In this document: positions 22,901-34,870 of the stretch, in pieces
Position numbering within the stretch: position 1 is the first letter of the stretch
Layout of the letters: every line of letters starts with the position of its first letter
Assembly: GCA_037501455.1 (NCBI GenBank)
Contig: CM074863.1
Location: 13,636,001-13,700,000, forward strand
Length of the DNA: 64,000 bases
From: Lantana camara
Taxonomy: Eukaryota; Streptophyta; Magnoliopsida; Lamiales; Verbenaceae
Direction: 5' to 3'
The notes under the pieces: model-generated
The model's database searches: none
What the model was told of the DNA's origin: nothing
What the model saw: the letters and a program-made list of their open reading frames with translations, nothing else
Translations under genes and position numbers: made by a program

Positions 22901-25900
22901 ATACCTTCTATATTTCAAACGGAGTTATTTCCCAAATTCTTAACTGGAAATTTTATTTTGAAATCTGACCACTAATCATGCAGCGCAGTTTCCATCAAAT
23001 GGAGTTGAAACACCTTTATCTTTGTTTTTTATGCCTTGTGATGAATAACTTCTTGAGTTTTTATTGTAATCTAATTATATTTTATGTTGTAACAGTAATA
23101 TTCATCAGAAGCGAGAGATTGTTTTTACTTTTATTTTAAATCTTATTATGGTTTCCACAGTATTTATTGAGAAAATCTTTTTATATGGAATATGTCATGA
23201 GTTCCCATTACACACTGGATTTAAGTGAAAAGTAACTACGGTAACAAGTGATGTCTACTTTTTTGGGCCACTTTTATCAACAAAATGGGAGAAAACGCCA
23301 AAAAGAGTTTCATGCAAGGTTGATGAAGCTCAATAAAATGAAATTTGCCAAGTTTGGTCTCACATTTCATTTCTTATTTATGCAAGTTCCCACACTAAAT
23401 CCTTCTTAGGCATGCTGCGTTCCATATATATGTATGGATGTCCTTGACGTGGCCGAATTGGGTGTAATAAGGTCAACTCCAAAAGTTTGCTAGTCCCAGA
23501 TGATTGGATAGAGTTGGAGTTATTTACTAATCTGATCCTTGCTTGAAAACTTAAAATGGTCATACATTTATATGGATACCAACCCAAGCATAGATTTTGA
23601 ACCATTTTTGGCCATTGCAGTAAGTTCTTTAATACATTCCAGGGCTATGTTTTGTTGCTGTATGAATTGACTAGAAGTTGCTGAGTATTTGTGCAAATAA
23701 CTGAGTTTCTACCACATGAAAAAATTCTGCTTAGTTCTTTTCGTTTTGGTCTCTCTTAATTTTTCATAGAAAAGAAATAGTTTTTCCTGAACTCTTATTC
23801 TGTTTTTATGTTTCTATATCTTTCAGCATTGTTAGCCGAGATCAAAGAAATGAGCGAAAAGAATCAGAATGATAACGAAATGGTCCTTTCTGTGGGTGCT
23901 GGGTATAAACAGCCCATTAGACCTCATATGGAATTTCAGTATCCTGATCCAGACATCCAAGAAGATCTCTATCAGCTCATGAAATATTCTTGTGATGAAG
24001 TTTGTACACCTGAGCAGCGTGACAAAGTCATGAAGATTTGGACATCGTTCCTTGAGTTGGTTCTTGGTGTTCCTTCGCGTCCTCACAGGGCAGTGGACAA
24101 AGAAGATGCTGCTAAGAATAAGAATCATACAGCTAAAATTTCGGAGAAAATAGGTGAAGAGAATCATAATCCTGTTGATAAGGCTGCTCACTGCAAACCG
24201 TTGGACCTGACAAAAAATGAAGACAATCACACTCCAACTGAACATTCTTCCTCCAGCAGAGTTCTGATGGCACATGATAATTATGGGGTGAAAAACGATG
24301 GTTCAGATCGTGACACTAGTAAGGGTGATATATCATGTAAGGTTCCCCAAAATGGACTGGTTCATACCAATGAGGGTGTGATGCTTGCTAAGTCATTGGC
24401 TAGCAAACAAGCTGATTTAGGGAAGGGAAGTGCTCCAAGTACTGTAGGAGAAGAGAGCACCAATGCGGAAAATGTGTCAGCTACAAGGAAGGGTAAATTT
24501 CCTATATTGCTATATCTGGTGCTTATGATTTTCAATTTGAACTTTTAGATCATTTTGGCCTTTTTCCGTCTATCAGGACCTGATTTTGTCAATGCTGACT
24601 GTGGCCTAGAGGCTATGCCAAGTCAAGAATCAGAGGTAATTGGAGCTAATCAGTGTTCATTGGTAGTTGCTTAGTGAGTTTTTTTGAACTGTTAGTGCAC
24701 TCACCTGTACGTTTACTCTACATGCATATTTCCTTGCCTTCTCGAGTTGTGGAGAAAATTACATAGATAACCATTTAAGCAAGATGATGATAAAATGGGA
24801 CAAAGGTACCGGAGAGTTTGTCATTCACGTATATATGTGGTTTCAAGAAGCTTATTTTCTGCTATCACTGGGCTTCCAAGAAATGGAAATAGATTTATTT
24901 AGATTCAATAAGCTCAAGTCGTGCACTAATAACTTGGTAACCAGTTTAGTTTGGGGAAAATAGAAAAGAACAAAGAACTCAATATATCATAGTGGAGGGT
25001 ATATAGGACTTTGATATGATGATTGAGAAAATCTGGATTGAGATATTTGTAGTTCACTTTTATCTTATACTTTTCCACAATAATTAGTTAAAACTCCTCA
25101 ATTAATCATTTAAAACTTGGCTATTTGATTTTCATTGTCTCATAAGCTAACTGTAAAATCTTTTGTCTTCTGCCATATGCCGTCTTACGAACAATGGAAA
25201 TCTAGTTTTGCTTTTGGGCTAATGCTGATGTGGTTGTCACTATCCTTAATTGTTTCTTTTCTTTCTTGTAAGATCATTTATCTAATGCTACAGGGTGGCG
25301 TTATGACAAAACTGCCTTCTTCCTCAATTGGCCCGGCACCCCAAAAGGTCGAAGCTCAAATGTTGCATGAAGAAACTGGATCTCATTCTAAAAGCGAACA
25401 GGAAGAGGGTGAGTTATCACCTAATACAACAAACCTTGAAGGTAACAATTTTGCACCATCTGGAAACACTGGCAGCAGGCCAAAGCAAACTCCTAGTAAA
25501 AGTTCCCCTAGTGCTAGGGGAATTGGTATTCAGGAGGCAGGGGAAGTAACTGATGCAATTGCTGATGAAGAAGGCGAGGAAAGTGCTCAAGCCTCATCAG
25601 ACAGTGAAAATGCTTCCGAAAATGGTGATGTTTCGGCAAGTGAGTCTGCTAATGGAGAAGATGGCTCTCCGGAAGAACCTGATGATGATGGAGACCATGA
25701 GGAGAATGATAATAACAAGGCTGAGAGTGAAGGAGAGGCTGATGTCCATGACACTGAAGGAACTATGTCATCTTCTGATCGTCTTTTACAGTCAGTAAAG
25801 CCTCTTAAGATGAAAGTCCCAATGGCATTAGAAGGCAAAGAGAAGAACTCAGAGATCTTTTATGGAAATGATTCCTTCTATTTGCTTTTCAGGCTTCATC

Positions 25901-27602
25901 AGGTAAAGATGTCACTATGGCTGATGTCACTACAGAATAGACTTTTATCTTTTGCTTACCAGAAATCTGGGGATTAATAAATCGTTAAGTTTCTAGCATC
26001 CAAACTTCAATATTTTTACACTTTGCATCCCAGACTTTCATTTGTTTCTGCTTGTTACCTAAAATTTGAATTTAGTTGCAGTTTACCTCCTAACCCTACT
26101 TTTTTATTAAAAAGTGTGGCCAGCTTTTGGCCACATGTATGACTCAGCATGCCTTTTTTTTTAACGGAAATTGGGGTTAGCAGGAATTGAACTGAAATGC
26201 AAACTTCAGGTGGTATCAGTAACAAGCGTAAGTTTGGGAGGTAAAGTGTAAAAAGAGTTGCAATTTGGATGGTAAAGTTTATCCCATAAGACCCATTCTA
26301 ACTTATCATCCTCATTTAACAGATGTTGTATGAAAGAATGCAGAGTGCGAAGTTGCATTCTTTGTCTCCTGAAAATAAATGGAGGATTTTGAATGGTGCA
26401 AATCCAACAGATTCATATGCCAGGTATTTTGTCTCGATATTCAAATTACTTATTTTTTTTTCTTTTGATGAACCTCCTTAGATAGAGCATTATCTTCTTG
26501 AACTCATTATATGCAACAGATTTAGGGATGCTCTACACAGTTTGCTGAATGGGTCCTCTGACAATGCAAAGTTTGAGGATGAGTGCCGAGCTATTATCGG
26601 TGCTCAATCATACATCCTTTTTACATTGGACAAGCTGATACATAAACTTGTCAAACAGGTTATTGCACAAGACCCCTTGATTTTTTTTCAACTTCTTTTT
26701 GATTTCTTGTTAATAATTAATGCAGTTTGTGACGAATATATATGTCCCCTGTTATAATAATTTTGTCCACAGCTACAAACAATTGCTTCTGAGGAGTTGG
26801 ATAACAAACTCCTCCAACTCTATGCTTATGAAAGATCTAGAAGTCCTGCAACATTTTCTGATGCAGTTTACCATGAGAATGCCCGTTTTCTTCTCCCAGA
26901 AGATAACTTGTACCGCATAGAATGCGTATGTTATCCTTTCTTGTTACTTGGATGTGAACTTTTGGATATATATATTATATAGGCTGTGTGGCATAATATA
27001 TATGTACATGAAAATTCTATGCAGTTGCCTAGTCCAACGCGTTTGACCATACAGCTGATCAAATACGAAAATGATAAGCTCGAACCAACTGCTGTCTCCA
27101 TGGACCCTACTTTTGCAGCTTATTTGAATGATGAACTCCTCTCCGTTGTTCCTGTGAGAAAGGAAAAATCGGGTATATTCATCAAGAGGTATGAGGTGAT
27201 GGAGCTTATGTTGAATTGCTCACTGTTTTTTGAGACATTTTAATCCTAGGGTTGAATCTTTCAGAAATAAAAGAAAATTGTACACTGGAAATGAGATTTC
27301 TGATGCTTGCAAAGCCATGGAAGGACTTGCAATTCGTAACGGTGTGGAGATGAAAGTGAATTCCACTACATCAAAGGTAATCTGTGTTAAATATCATAGT
27401 TTCCTTCAATGTTCAAGCAATCGTTTGGCATTTTGCTGATATTTCACATGGCATGCCGTAGGCCGCATATGTTTTAGACACAAGAGACTTTTTGTACCGG
27501 ACAAAGAAACGAAGGAGGGCTTTGTATGGTAATCATTTACGCAATGGTGGTTCTGGCGACGGCTCTTCGAGACCCAAACGTCGCAAGTTGGTGATTTGTT
27601 GA
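16980..27602 (+). CDS. SNL: SIN3-like paired amphipathic helix co-repressor (SNL family), 21 exons
   Basis: Scaffold of the nuclear Sin3-histone deacetylase complex. Exons: 16980-17053, 17594-17749, 17828-18014, 18104-18202, 18289-18462, 18535-18727, 19173-19306, 20195-20270, 20493-20767, 20845-20999, 21327-21451, 21529-21783, 23827-24492, 24577-24635, 25294-25902, 26323-26423, 26520-26658, 26773-26925, 27025-27188, 27265-27376, 27462-27602. The sum is 4047 nt (1348 aa), all introns are GT-AG and phases close. The protein starts MKRSRDEV, as SNL proteins do. PAH1 lies at about 40-105 ([24 protein letters not shown]), PAH2 at about 128-195 (FTHFLPD), a degenerate PAH3 at about 299-366, the HDAC-interaction domain at about 436-530 ([15 protein letters not shown]) and the conserved C-terminal Sin3 domain at about 1060-1320. 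An acidic, Ser-rich linker spans about 880-1050. The 2.0 kb intron 12 and intron 15 hold transposon remnants. Which SNL paralogue it is cannot be told. Confidence 0.93.
22000..22170. mobile_element. Probable TRIM/LTR retroelement remnant in SIN3-like intron 12
   Basis: The 18-mer GAGGTGGTCATTCAATAT occurs at about 22019-22036 and again at about 22150-22167. The first copy is followed directly by TGGTATGAAAGC, which resembles the initiator-Met tRNA primer-binding site (TGGTATCAGAGC) of LTR elements. The pattern, a direct repeat end next to a PBS-like site, fits the core of a small LTR element with truncated LTRs. No coding sequence is present. Confidence 0.4.
25985..26282. mobile_element. MITE-like fold-back element in SIN3-like intron 15
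   Basis: The first approximately 110 bp (with CATCCAAACTTCAA and TTTTTACACTTTGC) match the inverted last approximately 110 bp (GTAAAGTGTAAAAAGAG, TTGGATGGTAAAGTTTA) with scattered mismatches, leaving a short centre. The element lies wholly inside the intron between the exons ending 25902 and starting 26323. A target duplication is not clear. Confidence 0.6.
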
Positions 27603-28153
27603 TACTAACTTTTTCCTGCATCTGCATTATGGTATGTCGTTGCAGTATTGTTATCATGTTTCAGTCTTAAGTCTTGAATATCGCAATTTTCATCCCATAA
27701 GGTACCCAATGTAAATTATGGTTCATTGATTACGAGATTCTTCACAGCTAGTCCCGTATTGTTTGTCTTTTCCTCATTTTTGGTCTCAAAATTGATTTTC
27801 TATCAAATCCATAACAGAACCCATGCCGGAAAATCAAGCACAGGCTTATGCTTTTTTTTCGGTTAGGCATTTGACCGAAGATCACTTTTGGGAAAATGAG
27901 AAAAAGAACAAAAATACAAAACCAAGTGAGAATCTGATATTCAATGGAACCAGAATCAAAAAGGGATATCTTTTTGAACCAAGACTGCAATTTTCCAGGT
28001 CTTAAGCAACGTTGAAGTAGTTGTAAACCTAATATGCGCAGGTTTTAGTTTGATATGCAGGGGCAGGAGACGAGTAGTAAGTTGGACTTAGAAGTAGACT
28101 CAACTTATCTTTCTGTAAATGTGATGTAGCGCTCTCGCCCTCTTCTCCTGTCT

Positions 28154-28159
28154 AATAAA
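28154..28159 (+). promoter_or_regulatory. Candidate poly(A) signal of the SIN3-like gene
   Basis: AATAAA about 550 bp after the stop codon, followed by T-rich DNA from 28228 on. It gives a 3' UTR of roughly 600 bp. Plant signals are loose, so other sites are possible. Confidence 0.4.
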
Positions 28160-28289
28160 GGGCAATGAAACGACACATAGTTGGCAGATTTAGCTCAGTC
28201 CCATTTGAAGCAGAGTCTGTAGATTGTTTAATTTTTGCAGTCTAAGCTGGAGAATATTCCTTCTTTTTTTTCCAACTGTAATTAAGAAC

Positions 28290-28983
28290 TCCCTTTTTGT
28301 AATGCAGTTAATGTAATTCCCATTTTGATCGATGTTCATGTAACTTTCCTATTTCCTAGTCACAATATTTGAATCTTGAATTGCGAATAATGCATTGGTG
28401 CTAAAATCTTGATTCGGTAATGAGATTTTCACCATAATCTGATATCTAAATATATCCTCCTGGGAAATCCCAGAGAAGATTTAGCGGGTTTAATAATATT
28501 TTGTTATATTTTAACGTCTCAATATAATAAAAGCCATAACTGAAATTGGAAATGGGGCAGTGATTCATTCGACTTCTTTAATACATTACTGGGTAATCAT
28601 GTAACTGTTCCCTATCCAGAAATAATCTAAAACATAATGGACTTTCTTAGTAAGTAGAGCAATTCCTTCATACATTATCAATCAAGCAGCTACACTTGGC
28701 GGAATCAGGATATTAACATGTAATATTTTGTCATTATACAAGTGTAATTAATCATTGAATGGGACTATGTTACATCAGGATACACTAATCTCTCTTTTGT
28801 ATGCTCTGCCCACATTATTTGCTTGACATTGGTTTCAATGGTTTGTAAGAATACTAACTCCCCTACCCCCACCCCCAAAATAACCAAAAAATAAAGAAGA
28901 AATTATTTTGCATGCATATCCTATATCTTATAAAAATAAATAAAATAAAATAATTAAGGAGTTAACACGTGGCTGTCGAATTC
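28290..28983. other. Convergent intergenic region between the SIN3-like gene and ISE2
   Basis: Both neighbouring genes end here. It holds their 3' UTRs and AT-rich spacer. No additional gene is seen. A C-rich stretch lies at 28860-28877. Confidence 0.6.
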
Positions 28984-31900
28984 TCATCCTACAAGTTCAC
29001 TTATTGGTGGACGGTCCATGACACCGGATGCTTTCACTGCATTGCTTTGCAGAAGTGGATCAATATCAGGCAATTTAGGTATCTGCAAAAGATTAGAGAG
29101 GAAAATGAGCAAAACAATACAAACTGCAGTTTAATCTGTTCTTCATGGTATAAACAGACAAATAAAAACTTAAAAAAAAAAAAAAAAAGGAAATGTAGTA
29201 TGGCAAAACATACACTAACACACAAGTATACATGCACATACCTGCGCTAATAGATCAATTGTCCTTCGTAATAGACGAGCTAAATCACCTTCATCCATTG
29301 CACAATCCATCATAATCTCTCTCCAAGTTAAACCCGAAGCCCAAGCTTCAACCATGCCAGAGAATTGGCTATCCAAGCAGCAGGGGATCTATAAAACATG
29401 AAATGATTTTATTTTCTTGGGATAATTACGCTGACATTCCTTGAGAATTGGTTTAATAACACAAAATTCCCCTAAAGTTTGAGAAATTAGAAAAAAAATC
29501 CCAGTGAAACAATTTACATTGTATCTGATAAATTTTAACGAAGTCATCTCTACCTCTTATTGAGTATCTTATCTTATCATCGGCACCTAATAGTTGATAT
29601 TTAACTTTAAACTTAGTATACTAGCATGTGTTCGGCCAAACTTCAGGTATGCAGGGGCAGTTTTTGTGATCCTTCAAGCCTCAGTGAAAGTTTGTGTAAT
29701 TAATTCAAACCTCAATGTGCGCAAGTTTAATTCCTCCTATTTTATAAATCAAAGTTAAATATTAATTAGATGTTACTTTCTGTCTGTCCTATAACATTAC
29801 CTGCACACCATGCTTTTCCTGGAGTTGTAAAAGGGAGCCCCGTTGCTCATCCAATAAATTGATTACATTCATAACAGTTGTAGAAGCTTCATACACATAG
29901 CTGCCAAAAATCAGTGAAGTAGTAATATATTAGTTTTATTTCAGACGCCTTTGTAATCCGAAAAATGAATAGCGTGAATAAGCAATAATAGGAAATGGAT
30001 CTCAGTCACTTAACCAATAGAATGATTAACAAATAAATTGAGATTATGATGAGAAAAGAACACAAGCCTGTAAAAACATATCACCAGAAATGAGAAGTTT
30101 TTGAATAAAAGATATGATGAGCACCTATTATTTTTCCAAGGCCGAAGTTTGATTCCTTCAGAAACTAGACTTCCAATAACAGCAGCAAGCTGTGCAGGTT
30201 TCAAATCCAGGAGAACTTTACTTCGAAGAATCATTGCTAACCAGAGTTCATTCTCTCCACGTATTGCAGCAGCAGTTTCACCAAGGGGAAATAATATTTG
30301 TGAATTGATATCCAAAGCCCTAATTTCATGTATTACGTTGCTGATCTGAAAAATATTAAAGATTAGATGGCATCAAAATTATGTTTCTAGGTTAGCCCTA
30401 TCTTGGGTGGAAATTGATTTTAAGCCCAGCAACAGCACTGGACGAAACAATTTTTCATCTAAGAATAACTAATAAAAGTTTCCCTTTTCAATTTAACATG
30501 TTATCTTCAAGATGCTGACAAGAAACCCATTTCCAAGCCTAACATATAACAATTCTAAATTCTCTGTAAGAACATAGTGGTGACACCCATGGACTTATTA
30601 TGAAGTGAAAATGAAATTTCAAACTCACCCACACCTATATGCATATCAGCATATGCATAATACACTTTTATATTACACAATTCAAATAAAAGACAGTGCA
30701 AATGAACAAGTAAATGCATTGATGCTACATAGAAACTGGGACCTATACTACTTCATAAAACAGAATTAATAAGCAACTGAAATAGTAACTCCCACTAAGC
30801 GTCAAGTTGAGGAAATTGTCCCTGGGACGTTCCACGCAACTCTCTTTGCAATTTTGCAATCATGTGTAAAACACTTTCAAATCAGCTCATTATCAAAAAT
30901 AGAGGGGAAAATCCAAATATATGAAGAAATTGAAAGGATAGTTCTGATAACAGATGATTATGAAGAATGTTTCAGCATCATATTGCCTATTAACTTATAA
31001 ACCTTAGTACGCAAAAGCTGGTATTATTGAGAGTGCACTCCTGTAATTACCTGTAGAAACTCCTTCCAGCCAGATGGTTCAATCTGCTCTATACGAGTAG
31101 TCAAACGACGTGATCTAGTTTTCAATCTCCTTATCTTCTCTTCAGTAAATTTGGCAACATCTACAATTTTCTTGTATTCTCTGAAGCCTTCTGTACGTGC
31201 TATCTTTTTCTTCAGACGTGCAACTTTGGTTCTTTGGTTCTTGTAACTTTCTACAGCATTTTGGTATGCTTCAGAGAACTCTGACACCTGATAGCAGAAC
31301 ACAGACAACCAATGATCAATTTTAAACTATTTTTGGAGTGAGCTTTAAACTAATAAAAGACTGTAAATCCGTGAAACCACTAATTCCATCGACAAGATAA
31401 TACCAAACATACAGCTGAGTTTCCAGCAATGAATGAAGTAATAAAAGTTTTAAGTATCTACAAGCATTTGGCATTTGAGATTTATATTACTTCAAAACTT
31501 CATGATCTTAATGTACTTCTTAATAGAAAAATGTTTATAAAGCCTTAATTTGGTATAATATTCTGGTATGTTGATATAGAACACCTACCCATACAGTTCG
31601 TATGATGACTTTCAACTATGACTATCTGAATTAAGAACTTCTAAAAAACTTGCTTTGCCAAAATCATGCTCGCTGAGTTTTGAACATGAAGCCAATAGGA
31701 ACAAAATACGACGTGTTAAGAAACACTAAGCTAGTAAAGTGTTAAGTTATTGAGATTACCTCATCATCTTTCGAAAGACTACTCAGAACAGGTACATTTA
31801 AACTCCAGGACCATGTCTCTAGAGATCCTTCCATGCACCAAAGACCACCTAGTTCTGATTCGGCAACCTTTTGCCACAGCATGTCTTCCTTATCAAGCAG

Positions 31901-34804
31901 AACTGTCATTATTTCACGAGGCAAAGCATCACCTAAAGCCAAGGCAACATCGGGAAATCCAGTTTTGTAGACGTTTTTTATCCACTTCTCTGTAAAAAGG
32001 TACCAAGAGTTATCTGAACCAAGAGCAACATGGTAAGATGGTTCAACCTCGAGTTCCATCTTATCATCATTAGACCAAATTTCCTTATTTAGTGCAAAAG
32101 AATCAGATTCATGAACCTGTGAGGTGGGATGAAAAAATATTAAAAAAGAGATCTCAACAAAGGGATTGAAATGTAGGTAAAACATGCAACCAGAATACTC
32201 TAAAAACTTAATGCACTTTCTATCTAACCACTGTAGCAGTGTACCATACACTGATACACAGAACTTCGGTGTACCCAGCATTCAAGGGGAAACATATGTA
32301 CCCAGCATTCAAGGGAAATATATGTTTCATTGCAACAAGATAAAGATTCTATGCTTGGACTTCAAAACCTATCAGTGTGATATGTCCATCCACAATTTAG
32401 AAAATTACTAAAGGTGGTGCTAAAAGTGGTTCTCAGTATTGTATGAACAAGCAGTCTTGTTCAGTTGCATAATGTGCTAGAATGTCTTTCTGTATGTTAA
32501 AAGGACCTAGGCAGTGTACAACGCCCTATAGACACAGCAACATGCTCTTTATTGATTTGAGAGATAAAGTTGTCCCAATTTAAAAAGAGGAACAGCGGAA
32601 GAGTGATCAAGTAAAGCTTACCATATTTTTTACTTTTGAAGTGTTCAAAGAATCAACCTTCCCCAAATAAACAGCTGGGATTTGATGTTGAACACCATCT
32701 GAGTCAGTATGCTGCAGACACATAAAAGGTAAATGCCCATTACCAAGTACCTCTAGTAACGGCTTCAAAGAAGCAATTCTCTGAAGTTCCAACCTTCTAC
32801 GGAGTTCAGCCCGGGTACGCTTTTCTGCCTGAGAAAGAACGTATAATTTTGATTAGATCTTGCAGAACTAGGATCTATGCCTAAGTAACATCGATTACAT
32901 TGCAGTGTTCAACCCAGAATGAATAATGAGCATGTGAGATACCCTTAGTTCCTCCTGAAGATCAGCAATCTCTTTGTAAGCTGATTGTGACAATAGTTTC
33001 CGGCTCTTCCTGTCAATAGCTTCGTCGGTTATCTCTGAGGCAAGCATCTGTATCTCATTCTGTATTCTAGCAAGCTCTTCCTTTGCAGCAAGCATGACAC
33101 TGCTACCTACATAATTTCCAAAACTTTGTTCAACCAATTTTCTTGCTTCCTCCAGTGTCCGTCCAGAGCGTGAGACATTCGAGTCATCCGATCCAGGCGA
33201 GCTACGTGTAACTTTTGCTCCCTGAATAGGATGATTTATTATTTAACAAACAATCAAAAGTAAGTTGAAGATCAGAAGGATTAAGCCTTTACCGCCAGTA
33301 GATTAAGGACCATTCCATATGAAGCCGTAAACTGTGAAACTAGAGGTTCAAGTCCAGAAAACAGAACTTTGCAGCCCTCTACAGCCCCTTCATATGGAGT
33401 CTGAACAAGAACTACATGACCCCTTTGATCAATGCCTCTACGACCAGCACGTCCCGCCATTTGGAGCAATTCATTTGAACTCAAAAGAGTGCGGCCACTG
33501 TCAGTCCTTTTGCTCAGAGATGAAATAACTGCTGTTCTTGCAGGCATGTTGATTCCAGCAGCAAGAGTTTCTGTGGCAAAAACAACTTTGACAAGCCCCC
33601 TTTGGAAAAGCTCTTCGATAAAAGATTTCCAAAGGGGAAGACAACCAGCATGATGCGAGGCAACTCCCCGAAGAAGTCCTTTTGCAGAGGGTTCCCTGAC
33701 AGCATCAGGATATTTAAGACGAAACCTCTTCAGAGCAAGCTCAACTTCAGTTATCTCGCATTCATCCAATAGCGTGCCCTCGTCAAGATATTGAACAGCT
33801 GCATCGCAACCTTTTCTGCTAAAGATGAACCACACTGCTGGAAGCATATCCCTTGTTTTAAGATGCCACAAGGTATCTACTACTTGAGGGACCTGTGACA
33901 ATAAAATCACAAATGCAGCGAAATGTGATCTGTGATCCAGATATAGTTTTCAAATAAATGATTAACTAAGCATCGATCCATACCTGAGAACGACGAATAG
34001 AGTTCATATCATTCTTTGAAACTGTAGGTGCGTCAAACTGATTTTTTCTAGATCTCCTTCTTCTAGACCCCTCTTCCTTGTATTGATTAGCTCCTGTTGA
34101 ATCAAGCTGTAACTGGTCGAGAGACAGCCTCCTGTTTCAGGGGGGAAATAAAGTAATCATTGGCTATGATATTTTTCCCTGGTGTACAGCCTTAAAATAC
34201 TGTCCATTGCAGTTACTACAAAATAATAAGAATTGGAGTTCATCCCATCAAAGTTTGTTAGTAAGTTAGCATGTGACATGGAGTTAACATGATTCTTCAT
34301 ATATATTCGACACACCCAACTATGGCTATTTTGGCTGGAAATGTGCTCCGAATACAGCTTCCATAATAGGGTCTTGAAAGAGTTGAGGCACACTTATAGT
34401 TATCACCAGACAAGTTTTGTTACAGCATTAAAAAAAGATGACTTCATCCAATAATAAAAGCATCACAAGAACATCATCTTGGAATGAAGAGAAAGACAAA
34501 ACTAATTTAGCAATCAAGGAACAATCCTTAAAAAAATGCCATGAATGCTGACGTCCACTGCCAGAAATTTCAAACATATCCAGGTGGGCAACATGTTGAA
34601 AGTTACTGTGAGAAAATATTGAGCTAAAAATTCTCTAATTTCTTTCTATCTGACAGTGACAGGAGCAGCAAACCATAAGCACAAATGATAGAGACTAGCC
34701 AAAGAATGTACAGCCATATCGACTGACCCAACTTTCAAGCCTTCACCAGTAAAAGTTCCATCCATTTGCATAAAAAGTGCAAACTTCAGCTTACTGATCC
34801 AAAA

Positions 34805-34870
<66 letters not shown>

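Noticed and set aside
23832..24275. 147-codon minus frame
   Set aside because: Shadow of SIN3-like exon 13, which has a matching family, splice sites and phase.
25587..25838. Serine/proline-rich minus frame
   Set aside because: Shadow of the acidic linker in SIN3-like exon 15.
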